This document shows, one piece after another, positions 8,551-17,026 of a stretch of 20,627 nucleotides of DNA. The DNA is taken from NCBI GenBank assembly GCA_030528545.1, contig JAUMYR010000020.1, positions 1,625-22,251 on the forward strand, given 5' to 3'. This DNA is from Propionibacteriaceae bacterium (GTDB lineage: Bacteria; Actinomycetota; Actinomycetes; Propionibacteriales; Propionibacteriaceae). A program made the position numbers and the translations under genes. The number at the start of each line of letters is the position of its first letter. The first letter of the stretch is position 1. The notes below the pieces were generated by a model. That model did no database searches. It had not been told where the DNA came from and saw nothing but the letters and a program-made list of their open reading frames with translations.

Positions 8551-9621
8551 GTGGAGCAGGTGGATTTCCCCGAGACTGGCCGCGGTGGGCTGGAACGGGC
8601 CGCGGCCATCGATCCTCAGGCCGCTCAGGACGAACAGGCTGTGGAGGCCGCACTGCGTCCCGAGTCGCTCGCGGCCTTCGGCGGTCAGCCGCGGGTCAGT
8701 GACCAGCTGGGCCTGGTCCTGGCGGCGGCCAGACACCGCCGGGCCACCCCCGATCACGTCTTGCTCAGCGGCCCCCCCGGCCTGGGCAAGACCACGCTGG
8801 CGATGATTATCGCCGCCGAGATGGGTGCCCCGTTACGGATCTCGTCTGGACCCGCGATCCAGCACGCGGGCGACCTCGCGGCCATCCTGTCCGGGCTGAG
8901 CGAGGGGGAGGTGTTCTTCCTCGACGAGATCCACAGGATGAGCCGCCCGGCCGAGGAGATGCTCTACCTGGCGATGGAAGACTTCCGGGTCGATGTCGTG
9001 GTGGGCAAGGGTCCCGGGGCGACCGCGATCCCGATCGACATCCCACGCTTCACCCTAGTTGGGGCCACCACCCGGGCCGGTCTATTACCGGGACCGCTGC
9101 GCGACCGTTTCGGTTTCACCGCGCAACTGGATTACTACGAGACCGCCGACCTGCAGCGGATCGTTGAACGATCCGCACGGATGCTGGGCGCACAGCTGAC
9201 CACCGAGGCCGGTTTCGAGATCGCCAGCCGCTCCCGGGGAACGCCCCGGATCGCCAACCGTCTGCTCAGGCGCGTCCGAGACTACGCCCAGGTGCATGGC
9301 GATGGGCGTCTGACCAGGGACGTCGCCGTGGCCGCGCTGGAACTCTACGAGGTCGATCCACTCGGTCTGGACCGGCTGGACCGGGCGGTGCTCAGCGCCA
9401 TGTGCGAGCGTTTCGGCGGGGGCCCGGTGGGTTTGTCGACCCTCGCGCTGAGCGTCGGGGAGGAAACCGAGACCGTCGCCGAGGTCGCCGAGCCCTTCCT
9501 GGTCAGGCAGGGTTTCCTGATGCGTACCCCGCGGGGACGAGTGGCGACCCCGGCGGCCTGGCGCCACCTGGGTCTCGCCGCGCCCCAGGAGCGCACGCTA
9601 TTCGACAGCGGCGGCGACTGA
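8551..9621 (+). CDS. ruvB: RuvB Holliday-junction helicase
   Basis: This 356-aa AAA+ ATPase is the ring motor of branch migration. It shows Walker [10 protein letters not shown] (74-82), Walker B FLDEIH (Asp125, Glu126), sensor-1 GATTRAG (171-177) and the arginine-finger block GPLRDRFG (181-188). A C-terminal winged helix ends with [24 protein letters not shown], the usual RuvB tail. The GTG start at 8551 follows a strong purine-rich site, AAGGGGGGAG (8534-8543), at 7 bases. The gene sits 16 bases after ruvA and should share the LexA-controlled promoter. A second promoter for yajC overlaps its 3' end. Confidence 0.97.
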   Translation: MEQVDFPETGRGGLERAAAIDPQAAQDEQAVEAALRPESLAAFGGQPRVSDQLGLVLAAARHRRATPDHVLLSGPPGLGKTTLAMIIAAEMGAPLRISSGPAIQHAGDLAAILSGLSEGEVFFLDEIHRMSRPAEEMLYLAMEDFRVDVVVGKGPGATAIPIDIPRFTLVGATTRAGLLPGPLRDRFGFTAQLDYYETADLQRIVERSARMLGAQLTTEAGFEIASRSRGTPRIANRLLRRVRDYAQVHGDGRLTRDVAVAALELYEVDPLGLDRLDRAVLSAMCERFGGGPVGLSTLALSVGEETETVAEVAEPFLVRQGFLMRTPRGRVATPAAWRHLGLAAPQERTLFDSGGD

Positions 9622-9629
9622 GATATCCT
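9602..9629 (+). promoter_or_regulatory. Putative promoter of the yajC-secDF-apt operon
   Basis: TCGACA (9602-9607, five of six -35 bases) and TATCCT (9624-9629, four of six -10 bases) are 16 bases apart. The predicted start at about 9636 gives a 32-base leader with an SD before yajC. The site would let the Sec genes be expressed independently of SOS-controlled ruvCAB. Motif evidence only. Confidence 0.5.
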
Positions 9630-9667
9630 GTCTGGCGCATGTCCTCAACCGACTGGAGCTGACCGCT

Positions 9668-10081
9668 ATGGAAATACTGTTGCTCTTCGCCGTGATGATC
9701 GCTGCGATGTACTTCCTCATGATCCGACCGCAGCAGAAGCGGATGAAGGAACACCAGACACTGCTGGACTCCCTCGGGGAGGGCAGCCGGGTCGTGCTGA
9801 CCAGCGGCATCTTCGCCACCATCAAGCACCTGGCCGACAAGCAAGCCATCGTTGAACTGGCTCCGGGCCTTGAGGTCACGATCCTGCGCCAGGTCATCAT
9901 GCGCGCGGCCACGGAGGATGAGGACGAGTTCGAGTACGCCGACGAGATCGAGGAGGTCTTTGAGGCCGACGGCCCCGCCCCTTCAGCCGACGCCGGCGCC
10001 GGGGCCGAGGCGGCCGGTAGCGGCACCCAGCACACCTCCGCGGAGGACTCCCAGAACAATCGAGGCGAGACCGCCCCCTAG
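9668..10081 (+). CDS. yajC: YajC, Sec translocase accessory subunit
   Basis: YajC is a single-span membrane protein that associates with SecDF in the Sec export machinery. The protein is 137 aa. A hydrophobic helix spans residues 2-19, followed by the diagnostic IRPQQKRMKEHQTLLDSL and GSRVVLTSGIFATI. After about residue 85 comes a low-complexity tail rich in Glu, Asp, Ala and Gly. This makes it longer than the 85-110 aa common in other bacteria, as often seen in actinobacteria. GGAG at 9655-9658 precedes the ATG by 9 bases. The gene lies directly upstream of secD. Confidence 0.95.
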   Translation: MEILLLFAVMIAAMYFLMIRPQQKRMKEHQTLLDSLGEGSRVVLTSGIFATIKHLADKQAIVELAPGLEVTILRQVIMRAATEDEDEFEYADEIEEVFEADGPAPSADAGAGAEAAGSGTQHTSAEDSQNNRGETAP

Positions 10082-10083
10082 TT

Positions 10084-10099
10084 CCTGACCCGGGTCAGG
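10084..10099 (+). repeat. Perfect 16-base palindrome between yajC and secD
   Basis: CCTGACCCGGGTCAGG is fully self-complementary and begins 3 bases after the yajC stop. In RNA it could form a six-pair stem with a CCGG loop. There is no T-run, so it is not an obvious terminator. It may be a repressor site, an RNA-processing site or an mRNA-stabilising hairpin. Confidence 0.6.
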
Positions 10100-10127
10100 C
10101 CCGGGCAATCGACAGAAACGACAATCA

Positions 10128-11699
10128 GTGGCAAGCAAATCATCACAATCGTCACCGGGTTTGACGCTCGTCGTCATGGCGGTGATCGTGGCCCTGAGCT
10201 ACGGCCTGATGGCCCTGGCCGGGACCTGGACGCCCCGGCTGGGCCTCGACCTGCGGGGGGGCACCACCATCACCCTGACGGCCCGACCGACCGACGGGTC
10301 CAGTTCGATTCCGGGCGAGAAGCTGGAAGAGGCCCGCCGGATCATCCAGCAGCGTGTGGATGGCCTCGGCGTCGGCGAAGCGGTCGTCACCACCCAGGGC
10401 GATCAGCACATCGAGATCGCGGTCCCCGGAGTCCAGCAAGACGAGTTGGTCCGCATGGTCGGCACCACCGCTCAGCTCGCCTTCCGCGCCGTCTACGGCT
10501 ACGCCCCGGTGAACCCCGAAGGTGCGATCCCCGGGCTGCCCAAGAAGCCCGCCGAGCCTCGGCCCACGCAGACCCCACCGGCCGAGGAACCCAGCTTCGA
10601 CACCCTGCTCGCCTGGCAGCCGGATAACCACGATCTTGACGACTTCGACGCCTACAGCTGCAAGGACCAGACCGAGGACGTCGCGACCCGGGCCCTGGTC
10701 ACCTGTAACCAGGAGGGCACGGAGAAGTATCTGCTCGGCCCGATGCTGATCACCGGAACCAGCGTCACCGACGCCGCAGCCTTCATCCCGGCCAACTCGA
10801 TCAACTACGTGGTCTCCCTCAGCTTCGACGCCGACGGCTCGGACCGGTTCTTCAAGGCCACCAGCCAGCTCTACTCGAAGAGCGAGCCACAGAACCGCTT
10901 CGCGATCGTCTTGGATTCCAAGGTGGTGTCGGCGCCCGCTCCCCGGGGACCGATCTCTGGAGGGGCCGAGATCTCTGGTGGGTTCAACCTGCAAAGCGCC
11001 ACCGCCTTGGCCAATATCCTCAAGTACGGTGCACTGCCGCTGGCCTTCGACGTCTCCCAGGTGGAGACGATTTCGGCCACGCTCGGCGGTGAGCAGTTGA
11101 GCGGAGGCATCATCGCCGGGATCATCGGCCTGGTCCTGGTCATCGCCTACGGCTTCGTCTACTACCGGGCCCTGGGGGCGGTGGTCGTGGGTTCCCTAGC
11201 CGCCGCGGCGATCCTGACCTATTCGTCCATGGTGCTGCTGGGCGAGGCCGTCGGCTTCGCCCTCAACCTGCCGGGCATCGCGGGAGCGATCGTGGCCATC
11301 GGTCTCACCGCGGATTCCTTCATCATCTACTTCGAGAGGATCCGGGACGAGATCCGCGAGGGCAGGAATCTACGCACAGCGATCGAGACCGGCTGGCGGC
11401 GGGCCCGCAGCACCATCGTGATCTCCGACATGGTGTCTTTGCTGAGCGCCGTCGTGCTGTTCTTCCTGGCTGTCGGAGGAGTCCGCGGCTTCGCCTTCAC
11501 CCTCGGCCTGACCACGCTCATCGACCTCGCCGTGGTGTTCTGGTTCACCAAACCGGTCATGACCCTGCTCGGCCGGACCAGATTCTTCGGTGAGGGCCGC
11601 AAGTGGTCCGGGCTCGACCCCGACCATATGGGTGTTTCCAGGACCAGTCTGCTCGGCCGGCGGGTCCGCAGTTCAAAGCCAGTTCCGAAGGAGGCATGA
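10128..11699 (+). CDS. secD: SecD, protein export membrane subunit
   Basis: SecD (523 aa) pairs with SecF to drive late steps of Sec export with the proton gradient. A first membrane helix (about 11-31) is followed by LGLDLRGGTTITL, the SecD signature. A large extracytoplasmic domain and five membrane helices follow from about residue 325. The fourth-helix region AIGLTADSFIIYFERIRDE holds Asp396, which matches the proton-relay aspartate of the family. The external domain has a Pro-rich insert (about 135-155) and two cysteines, Cys178 and Cys193. GTG at 10128 is the start that keeps the first helix; its SD is weak (AGAAACGA). The stop overlaps the first possible secF ATG. Confidence 0.95.
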   Translation: MASKSSQSSPGLTLVVMAVIVALSYGLMALAGTWTPRLGLDLRGGTTITLTARPTDGSSSIPGEKLEEARRIIQQRVDGLGVGEAVVTTQGDQHIEIAVPGVQQDELVRMVGTTAQLAFRAVYGYAPVNPEGAIPGLPKKPAEPRPTQTPPAEEPSFDTLLAWQPDNHDLDDFDAYSCKDQTEDVATRALVTCNQEGTEKYLLGPMLITGTSVTDAAAFIPANSINYVVSLSFDADGSDRFFKATSQLYSKSEPQNRFAIVLDSKVVSAPAPRGPISGGAEISGGFNLQSATALANILKYGALPLAFDVSQVETISATLGGEQLSGGIIAGIIGLVLVIAYGFVYYRALGAVVVGSLAAAAILTYSSMVLLGEAVGFALNLPGIAGAIVAIGLTADSFIIYFERIRDEIREGRNLRTAIETGWRRARSTIVISDMVSLLSAVVLFFLAVGGVRGFAFTLGLTTLIDLAVVFWFTKPVMTLLGRTRFFGEGRKWSGLDPDHMGVSRTSLLGRRVRSSKPVPKEA

Positions 11700-12808
11700 T
11701 GACCCAGGCCAAACTCGGATTGGCGCACCGGCTCTACTCCGGTGACCTGTCCTACGATTTCGTCGGCAAGCGCCGTCTCTGGTACCTCGTATCGGCGGCC
11801 GCGCTGATCGGGTCGATCCTGGTCCTGGCCCTCAAGGGCCTGACCCTGGGCATCGAGTTCCGCGGCGGTGCCGACTTCCGTGCCCCGACTCCGGTGACGG
11901 CCTCGACCGTGGACGACACCCGCAGGGCGGTCGACGCGCTGAAGCTTCCCGATATGGAGGCGGTCTCGGTCCTGACCATCGGGGATAACACGGTGCGGGT
12001 CCAGACCCGAAGCCTCATCCCAGAGGAAGTGACCCAGGTCCGCCAGGCGCTCGGACAGCACGTCGGGGTGTCCGCGGATCAGGTGACCTACAGCCTGATC
12101 GGTGCCTCCTGGGGTGAGAAGATCACCCGTGCGGGCACCATCGCCTTGATCGTGTTCTTGTCTCTGGTGATGGTCATGATCGCGATCTACTTCCGGGACT
12201 GGAAGATGTCGGTCGCGGCGATCGTCGCTTTGCTGCACGATTTGGTCATCACCGTCGGGGTCTACGCTCTGGTCGGTTTCACGGTGACCCCCACGACTGT
12301 CATCGGTGTGCTGACGATCCTGGGGTATTCGCTATACGACACCGTGGTGGTCTTCGACAAGGTCAGAGAGAACATCCAAGACCTGGATGTCCGCAACCGC
12401 ACCTATTCCGAGGCCGCCAACCTGGCCATCAACCAGGTGCTGATCCGCTCGATCAACACCACCGTCATCGGCGTCCTGCCGGTCGGTGCGCTGCTGATCG
12501 CCAGCTTCCTCTTCCTGCCCACCGGCCCACTGATCGACCTCGGCCTAGCGCTGTTCGTCGGCATGATCGCCGGGGCCTATTCTTCGATCTTCATCGCGGC
12601 ACCGCTGTTGTCGGGCCTCAAGGAGCGTGAGCCTGACATGGCCGCCCACCGGGCCAGGCTGGAGAAGAGAGCCGCGAAGGCGGCCAGGGCCAGCAGTGAG
12701 GTCCGGGAACTAGGGGTCGAGGTCACAGTAGCCACCGAGACACCGGCCATCGGACGGCGGCAGCCAGCCCGCAAGCTGTCACGCGAACAACGGAGACACA
12801 AGCCATGA
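11699..12808 (+). CDS. secF: SecF, protein export membrane subunit
   Basis: SecF (369 aa) is the partner of SecD. It has an N-terminal helix (about 25-45), then GIEFRGGADFR, the SecF counterpart of the SecD signature. An extracytoplasmic loop precedes five helices. The conserved GYSLYDTVVVFDKVRENI carries Asp214 in the membrane relay region. The C-terminus is a long basic cytoplasmic tail. Two consecutive ATGs at 11696 and 11699 follow AAGGAGG (11688-11694); I use the second because the first leaves only one base of spacing. The stop overlaps the apt start (ATGA), so secF and apt are coupled. Confidence 0.94.
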   Translation: MTQAKLGLAHRLYSGDLSYDFVGKRRLWYLVSAAALIGSILVLALKGLTLGIEFRGGADFRAPTPVTASTVDDTRRAVDALKLPDMEAVSVLTIGDNTVRVQTRSLIPEEVTQVRQALGQHVGVSADQVTYSLIGASWGEKITRAGTIALIVFLSLVMVMIAIYFRDWKMSVAAIVALLHDLVITVGVYALVGFTVTPTTVIGVLTILGYSLYDTVVVFDKVRENIQDLDVRNRTYSEAANLAINQVLIRSINTTVIGVLPVGALLIASFLFLPTGPLIDLGLALFVGMIAGAYSSIFIAAPLLSGLKEREPDMAAHRARLEKRAAKAARASSEVRELGVEVTVATETPAIGRRQPARKLSREQRRHKP

Positions 12809-13356
12809 CCACCGAGACGCAGACCCTCAGCAAGGTCGACCTGATCGACAGCCTGATCCGCAATGTGCCCGATTTCCCGAAACCGGGGGTGATGTTCAAA
12901 GACATCACCCCGCTGCTCGCCTCCCCGGCAGGTTTCGCGGCCACGGTCGAAGAGCTGGTCGGCAACGCACCGCCCAATATCGATGTCGTGGTGGGGATGG
13001 AGGCGCGGGGATTCATCTTCGCCGCTCCCGTCGCCCTGGCACTGGGAGCCGGGTTCGTCCCGGTGCGTAAGCCGGGCAAACTCCCTGGAGACGTGTTCAG
13101 CGAGTCCTTCGCCTTGGAGTACGGCCACGAGACGCTCACGGTTCACCGGGACGCGATCCCCACCGGAGCCCGGGTGCTGGTGATCGACGATGTGCTCGCC
13201 ACGGGGGGCACCGTGGGGGCCACCGCCGGGCTGTTGCGGCAGCTCGGAGCCGAGCTCGTGCATGTCGCCGTCGTCATGGAACTGGCAGATCTGGGCGGCC
13301 GGGCCTACCTAGCCGAGCACGGCGTGTCGAGCACGAGCGCGATCCTGACCGTCTGA
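12805..13356 (+). CDS. apt: Adenine phosphoribosyltransferase
   Basis: Apt (183 aa) converts adenine and PRPP to AMP in purine salvage. The N-terminal VPDFPKPGVMFKDITPLL and central VGMEARGFIFAAPVALALG are family hallmarks. The PRPP-binding loop VLVIDDVLATGGT lies at residues 124-136. The length is normal. The gene is coupled to secF by a four-base overlap and to the following channel gene by TGATG. Position between secF and rel is the usual actinobacterial arrangement. Confidence 0.97.
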   Translation: MTTETQTLSKVDLIDSLIRNVPDFPKPGVMFKDITPLLASPAGFAATVEELVGNAPPNIDVVVGMEARGFIFAAPVALALGAGFVPVRKPGKLPGDVFSESFALEYGHETLTVHRDAIPTGARVLVIDDVLATGGTVGATAGLLRQLGAELVHVAVVMELADLGGRAYLAEHGVSSTSAILTV

Positions 13357-14429
13357 TGGCTCAGCGCCGCTCGGTGGGGGGACGCTCCCTACCAGCCCTG
13401 GTCAGCCTGCCGCGGCTCACCGAGTCACCGTTCCGGGAGCTGGGCCGCCGGGTCCTGGTCGCGCTGGTGCTGATCCTGGTCAGCGCTCTGATCGTCTGGT
13501 TCGACCGGGATTCCTATGTCGACAACACCGCCGGTGACGGCGTGTCCTTCATCGACGCGGTCTATTACTCGACCGTGACCATCACGACCACCGGATACGG
13601 TGACATCACTCCGGTCGCGCCACACGCCAGGCTCGTCAACGCCCTCGTGGTGACGCCGCTGCGCATCGCCTTCCTGGTGCTGCTGGTCGGTACCACCATC
13701 GAGGTGCTCGCGAACGAGGGTCGCCGCCGGATGGCGGATTCCAAATGGAGGAGCAAGATGCGCAATCACACCGTGGTCATCGGCTATGGAACCAAGGGCC
13801 GCAGCGCGGTCAAGACCCTTCGGCGCAATGGCGTGCCCGCCGACAAGATCGTGGTGATCGACAGCAAGTCCGATTCCGTCGCGGACGCCAATTCCGACGG
13901 GGTCGCGGCCTTCGAGGGTGACGCCACTCGCCGGGACCTGCTGCACCGGGCCGAGATCGCCAAGGCCCGTGAGGTCATCATCACTCTGGACCGGGACGAT
14001 ACCGCGATCCTCACCACCCTCACCGTGCGTCAGCTCAACCCGAACGCGGGCATCGTGGTCTCGGTCCGGGAGCATCAGAACGTACCGCTGGTGCGCCAGT
14101 CCGGGGCCTCCTCAGTGGTGACCAGCTCAGACGCGGTCGGGCGGCTGATGGGGCTTTCCGCGGTCGGGCCGCATATCGGAGAGGTGATCCAGGACCTGCT
14201 CACGGCGGGGGAGGGACTGGAGGTCTATCAGCGTCTCGCCGAACCCAGGGAGGTGGGGCAGAACCCCGCGTCCACGCCAGGGGAGCGGGTCTTGGCGGTG
14301 GTGCGCAATGGCACGCTGCGGAGGTTCTACGACCCGACCGTCGCCCGGATCGAGCTCGGCGACGAGCTCATCATCGTGCGGCGCAGCACACCAAAAACCG
14401 AACCTGAGCAGCGACCCGCCTCACCATAG
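13356..14429 (+). CDS. Two-helix K+ channel with RCK (TrkA) domain
   Basis: This 357-aa protein resembles MthK-type channels. A first membrane helix (about 33-48) is followed by a pore helix and the K+ selectivity filter TTTGYGD (77-83). A second helix (about 95-115) leads to a cytoplasmic RCK domain that starts with VVIGYGTKGRSAV (Gly143, Gly145, Gly148 in the Rossmann loop). A C-terminal RCK_C-like part (about 275-350) ends in VARIELGDELIIVRRS. Four subunits would form a pore gated by ligands bound to the RCK ring; the ligand cannot be told from sequence. Its ATG shares a base with the apt stop, so it is probably translated with apt. The gene interrupts the common apt-rel adjacency. Confidence 0.92.
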   Translation: MAQRRSVGGRSLPALVSLPRLTESPFRELGRRVLVALVLILVSALIVWFDRDSYVDNTAGDGVSFIDAVYYSTVTITTTGYGDITPVAPHARLVNALVVTPLRIAFLVLLVGTTIEVLANEGRRRMADSKWRSKMRNHTVVIGYGTKGRSAVKTLRRNGVPADKIVVIDSKSDSVADANSDGVAAFEGDATRRDLLHRAEIAKAREVIITLDRDDTAILTTLTVRQLNPNAGIVVSVREHQNVPLVRQSGASSVVTSSDAVGRLMGLSAVGPHIGEVIQDLLTAGEGLEVYQRLAEPREVGQNPASTPGERVLAVVRNGTLRRFYDPTVARIELGDELIIVRRSTPKTEPEQRPASP

Positions 14430-14459
14430 TGACCTAACAGGCGTCGGCGCGACTAGGAT
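14429..14459 (+). promoter_or_regulatory. Putative rel promoter
   Basis: TAGGAT (14454-14459) is a good actinobacterial -10. GTGACC (14429-14434), 19 bases upstream, is the best -35 available, so the spacing is long. The start of transcription would be near 14466, leaving a 20-base leader with the SD GGAGGTGA (14474-14481). It would allow rel to be expressed apart from the sec-apt operon. Confidence 0.4.
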
Positions 14460-14485
14460 GGGAACCTCAAATCGGAGGTGAGCCA

Positions 14486-16795
14486 ATGAGCGCTGAGAGC
14501 GGACCCGAAGGATCAGCCCAGGCGGGAGCCAGAGGCGCGGGACCGTCTCCGGCCCTGGTTCGTTTCTCTACCGGGCCGGAACAGCCCCGGCTACGGATGC
14601 GTCAACGCCTGGCCCGGCTCGGCGCGACCAAGACGCCGCAGTCGGCGGTGCTGGACCCATTGTTCAAGGTGGTGCGGTCCAACCACCCGAAGGCCGACCT
14701 CGCGCTCATCCAGCGCGCCTATCAGACCGCCGAGCATTACCACCGGGGGCAGACCCGCAAGTCCGGTGATCCCTATATCACCCACCCGCTCGCGGTGACC
14801 ACGATCCTCGCCGAGTTGGGCATGACCGAGCCAACGCTGTGCGCCGCGCTGCTGCACGACACGGTGGAGGACACCTCCTACACCCTGGACCAGCTGCGAG
14901 CCGATTTCGGCGACGAGATCGCCCTTCTCGTCGATGGGGTCACCAAACTCGACAAGGTGCAGTATGGCGATTCGGCGAAGGCCGAGACCATCCGCAAGCT
15001 CATCATCGCCATGAGCAAGGACATCCGGGTGTTGGTCATCAAGCTCGCCGACCGGCTGCACAACCTACGCACCCTAGGGTTCTTGCGTCCCGACAAGCAG
15101 GTGCGGATCGCCAAGGACACCTTGCAGATCTTCGCTCCGCTGGCCCACCGCCTCGGCATGAACCACATCAAGTGGGAGCTGGAGGACCTCTCCTTCGCCA
15201 CCATCGAGCCGAAGATCTATGACCAGATCGTCCGTTTGGTAGCCGAACATGCGCCTCGGCGAGAGCGCTATCTCAGAGAGATCATCGCCCAGGTGCAGGG
15301 CGTCCTCGCCGAAGCCAAGATCAAGGCCACTGTCTACGGCCGCCCGAAACACTACTACTCGATCTATCAGAAGATGCTGGTGCGCGGCCGCGACTTCTCC
15401 GAGATCTATGACCTGGTGGGGCTGCGGGTCCTGGTCGATACCCCCCGCGATTGCTATTCGGTGCTCGGTGAGGCCCACCGCCATTGGAAGCCACTGCCGG
15501 GGCGGTTCAAGGACTACATCGCCATGCCGAAGTTCAACATGTACCAGTCCCTGCACACCACGGTGCTGGGCTCGGACAACCGCCCGGTCGAGCTTCAGAT
15601 CCGCACCCACGAGATGCACCGGCGCGCCGAATACGGCATCGCCGCGCACTGGAAGTACAAGATGACGAGGAACCCCGACGCCGAGGGCACTCCGCTGTCG
15701 TGGGTCCATTCCCTCAACCAGATGTCGCGGGAAGACGACGATCCCGGCGAGTTCTTGGAATCGGTGCTCTTTGAGCTACAGGCCGACGAGGTCTACGTCT
15801 TCACCCCGAAGGGCGAGGTGATGGCGCTGCCATCGGGCGCGACACCGGTGGACTTCGCGTTCTCGGTGCACACCGAGATCGGATACCGGTGCATCGGGGC
15901 CAGGGTCAATGGCCGTCTGGTTCCGCTGGATTCGCGTCTCAATAACGGTGATCACGTCGAGGTGTTGACCTCGAAAGCCGACGGCACCGGACCCAGCCGA
16001 GACTGGCTGAACTTCGTCGCCAGCCCCAGGGCCCGCACCAAGATCCGGCAGTATTTCACCAAGGAGCGCCGCGACGAGGCCATTGAGCAGGGCAAGGAGG
16101 CCCTGGCCAAGCAACTGCGCCGGGCCGGATTGCCGCTGCAGCGCTTGCTGACCCTGGAGTACCTGACCGCGGTCGCCGATTCGATGCGGATGGCTCACCC
16201 GCAAGCCCTCTATGCCGCGGTGGGAGAGGGCCACGTCAGCGCCCAGTCGGTGGTCCAGAAGCTGATCCATCTCGCTGGCGACGTGGTCGCCGAGGACACC
16301 TATGAGGACCGCCATCTGCCGCGTTCTCCCTCCCGTTCGGCCACCGCCGACAGCGGAATCATCGTGGAGGGCGACGGCAGCGTGTATGCGAAGCTGGCCC
16401 GCTGCTGCACCCCCCTGCCGGGGGATGCCATCATCGGCTTCGTGACCCGCGGGGGAGCGGTCTCGGTGCACCGCGAGGACTGCACCAACGCGGCCTCCCT
16501 GCGCAATCAGCCGGAGCGTCTGGTCGGGGTGTCCTGGGCCGAGGGCCGCCAGTCGGTCTTCCTGGTCACGGTGCAGATCGAGGGCCTGGACCGGGCGGGA
16601 TTGCTCTCCGAGGTCACCAAGGCGCTCTCAGACGAGCGGGTCAACATCCTGGCGATGTCGGTCAACGCCAGCCGAGACCACACCTTCAAGGGGAGGGTCT
16701 CCTTCGAGTCTCCCGATCCGAAACACCTGCAGCACGTACTCGCGGTGATCCGCCGGGTCGACGGGATCTACGAAGCCTTCCGGGTCAACAGCTGA
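14486..16795 (+). CDS. rel: Rel, bifunctional (p)ppGpp synthetase/hydrolase
   Basis: This 769-aa long RSH enzyme makes and degrades (p)ppGpp during the stringent response. An N-terminal HD hydrolase domain includes HPLAVTTILAELGM and the metal motif HDTVED (124-129). The synthetase domain contains YGRPKHYYSIYQKM and RFKD (340-343), the basic RxKD form found in bifunctional Rel and not in monofunctional RelA (ExDD). A TGS domain (about 435-495), a Cys-containing domain with RCCTPLPGD (Cys640, Cys641) and a C-terminal ACT domain (about 693-769) follow. Both catalytic sites look intact. SD GGAGGTGA precedes the ATG by 4 bases. It has its own candidate promoter and a terminator after the stop. 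Confidence 0.97.
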   Translation: MSAESGPEGSAQAGARGAGPSPALVRFSTGPEQPRLRMRQRLARLGATKTPQSAVLDPLFKVVRSNHPKADLALIQRAYQTAEHYHRGQTRKSGDPYITHPLAVTTILAELGMTEPTLCAALLHDTVEDTSYTLDQLRADFGDEIALLVDGVTKLDKVQYGDSAKAETIRKLIIAMSKDIRVLVIKLADRLHNLRTLGFLRPDKQVRIAKDTLQIFAPLAHRLGMNHIKWELEDLSFATIEPKIYDQIVRLVAEHAPRRERYLREIIAQVQGVLAEAKIKATVYGRPKHYYSIYQKMLVRGRDFSEIYDLVGLRVLVDTPRDCYSVLGEAHRHWKPLPGRFKDYIAMPKFNMYQSLHTTVLGSDNRPVELQIRTHEMHRRAEYGIAAHWKYKMTRNPDAEGTPLSWVHSLNQMSREDDDPGEFLESVLFELQADEVYVFTPKGEVMALPSGATPVDFAFSVHTEIGYRCIGARVNGRLVPLDSRLNNGDHVEVLTSKADGTGPSRDWLNFVASPRARTKIRQYFTKERRDEAIEQGKEALAKQLRRAGLPLQRLLTLEYLTAVADSMRMAHPQALYAAVGEGHVSAQSVVQKLIHLAGDVVAEDTYEDRHLPRSPSRSATADSGIIVEGDGSVYAKLARCCTPLPGDAIIGFVTRGGAVSVHREDCTNAASLRNQPERLVGVSWAEGRQSVFLVTVQIEGLDRAGLLSEVTKALSDERVNILAMSVNASRDHTFKGRVSFESPDPKHLQHVLAVIRRVDGIYEAFRVNS

Positions 16796-16814
16796 TCCCT
16801 GCGAGGGCCCGCAC

Positions 16815-16841
16815 GCTGGCTATCCCGGAGCCTGCTCTTTT
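16815..16841 (+). terminator. Rho-independent terminator after rel
   Basis: GCTGGCT (16815-16821) pairs with AGCCTGC (16829-16835), giving six pairs around one T-T mismatch and a seven-base loop. TCTTTT follows directly (16836-16841). It begins 20 bases after the rel stop. The rest of the 231-base gap to the DUF349 stop is GC-rich, with no clear gene or second terminator. Confidence 0.6.
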
Positions 16842-17026
16842 CCAGTCCTGCCGGGCCCCGTACCCCGATAGCGGGTGGCCCGGAGGCTGGGTGAGGCAGG
16901 AGGGCACCGGCCGGAAGGGCCGCGGCAAGCCCGAAACTGGGAGGCCGGATGGCCGGAGAGAGCCCGCCCTCATGGCCCGCAGGCGATGCGGCCGGGGAGC
17001 ATGGGCACCCTCCGGTCCCGTCGGAT

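Noticed and set aside
11603..11698. Earlier start for secF
   Set aside because: It would overlap the secD coding end extensively with no conserved residues; AAGGAGG sits just before 11696/11699.
16943..16954. Terminator for the DUF349 gene at GGCCGGATGGCC
   Set aside because: Only a four-pair stem with no T-run on the minus strand, more than 70 bases past the stop.
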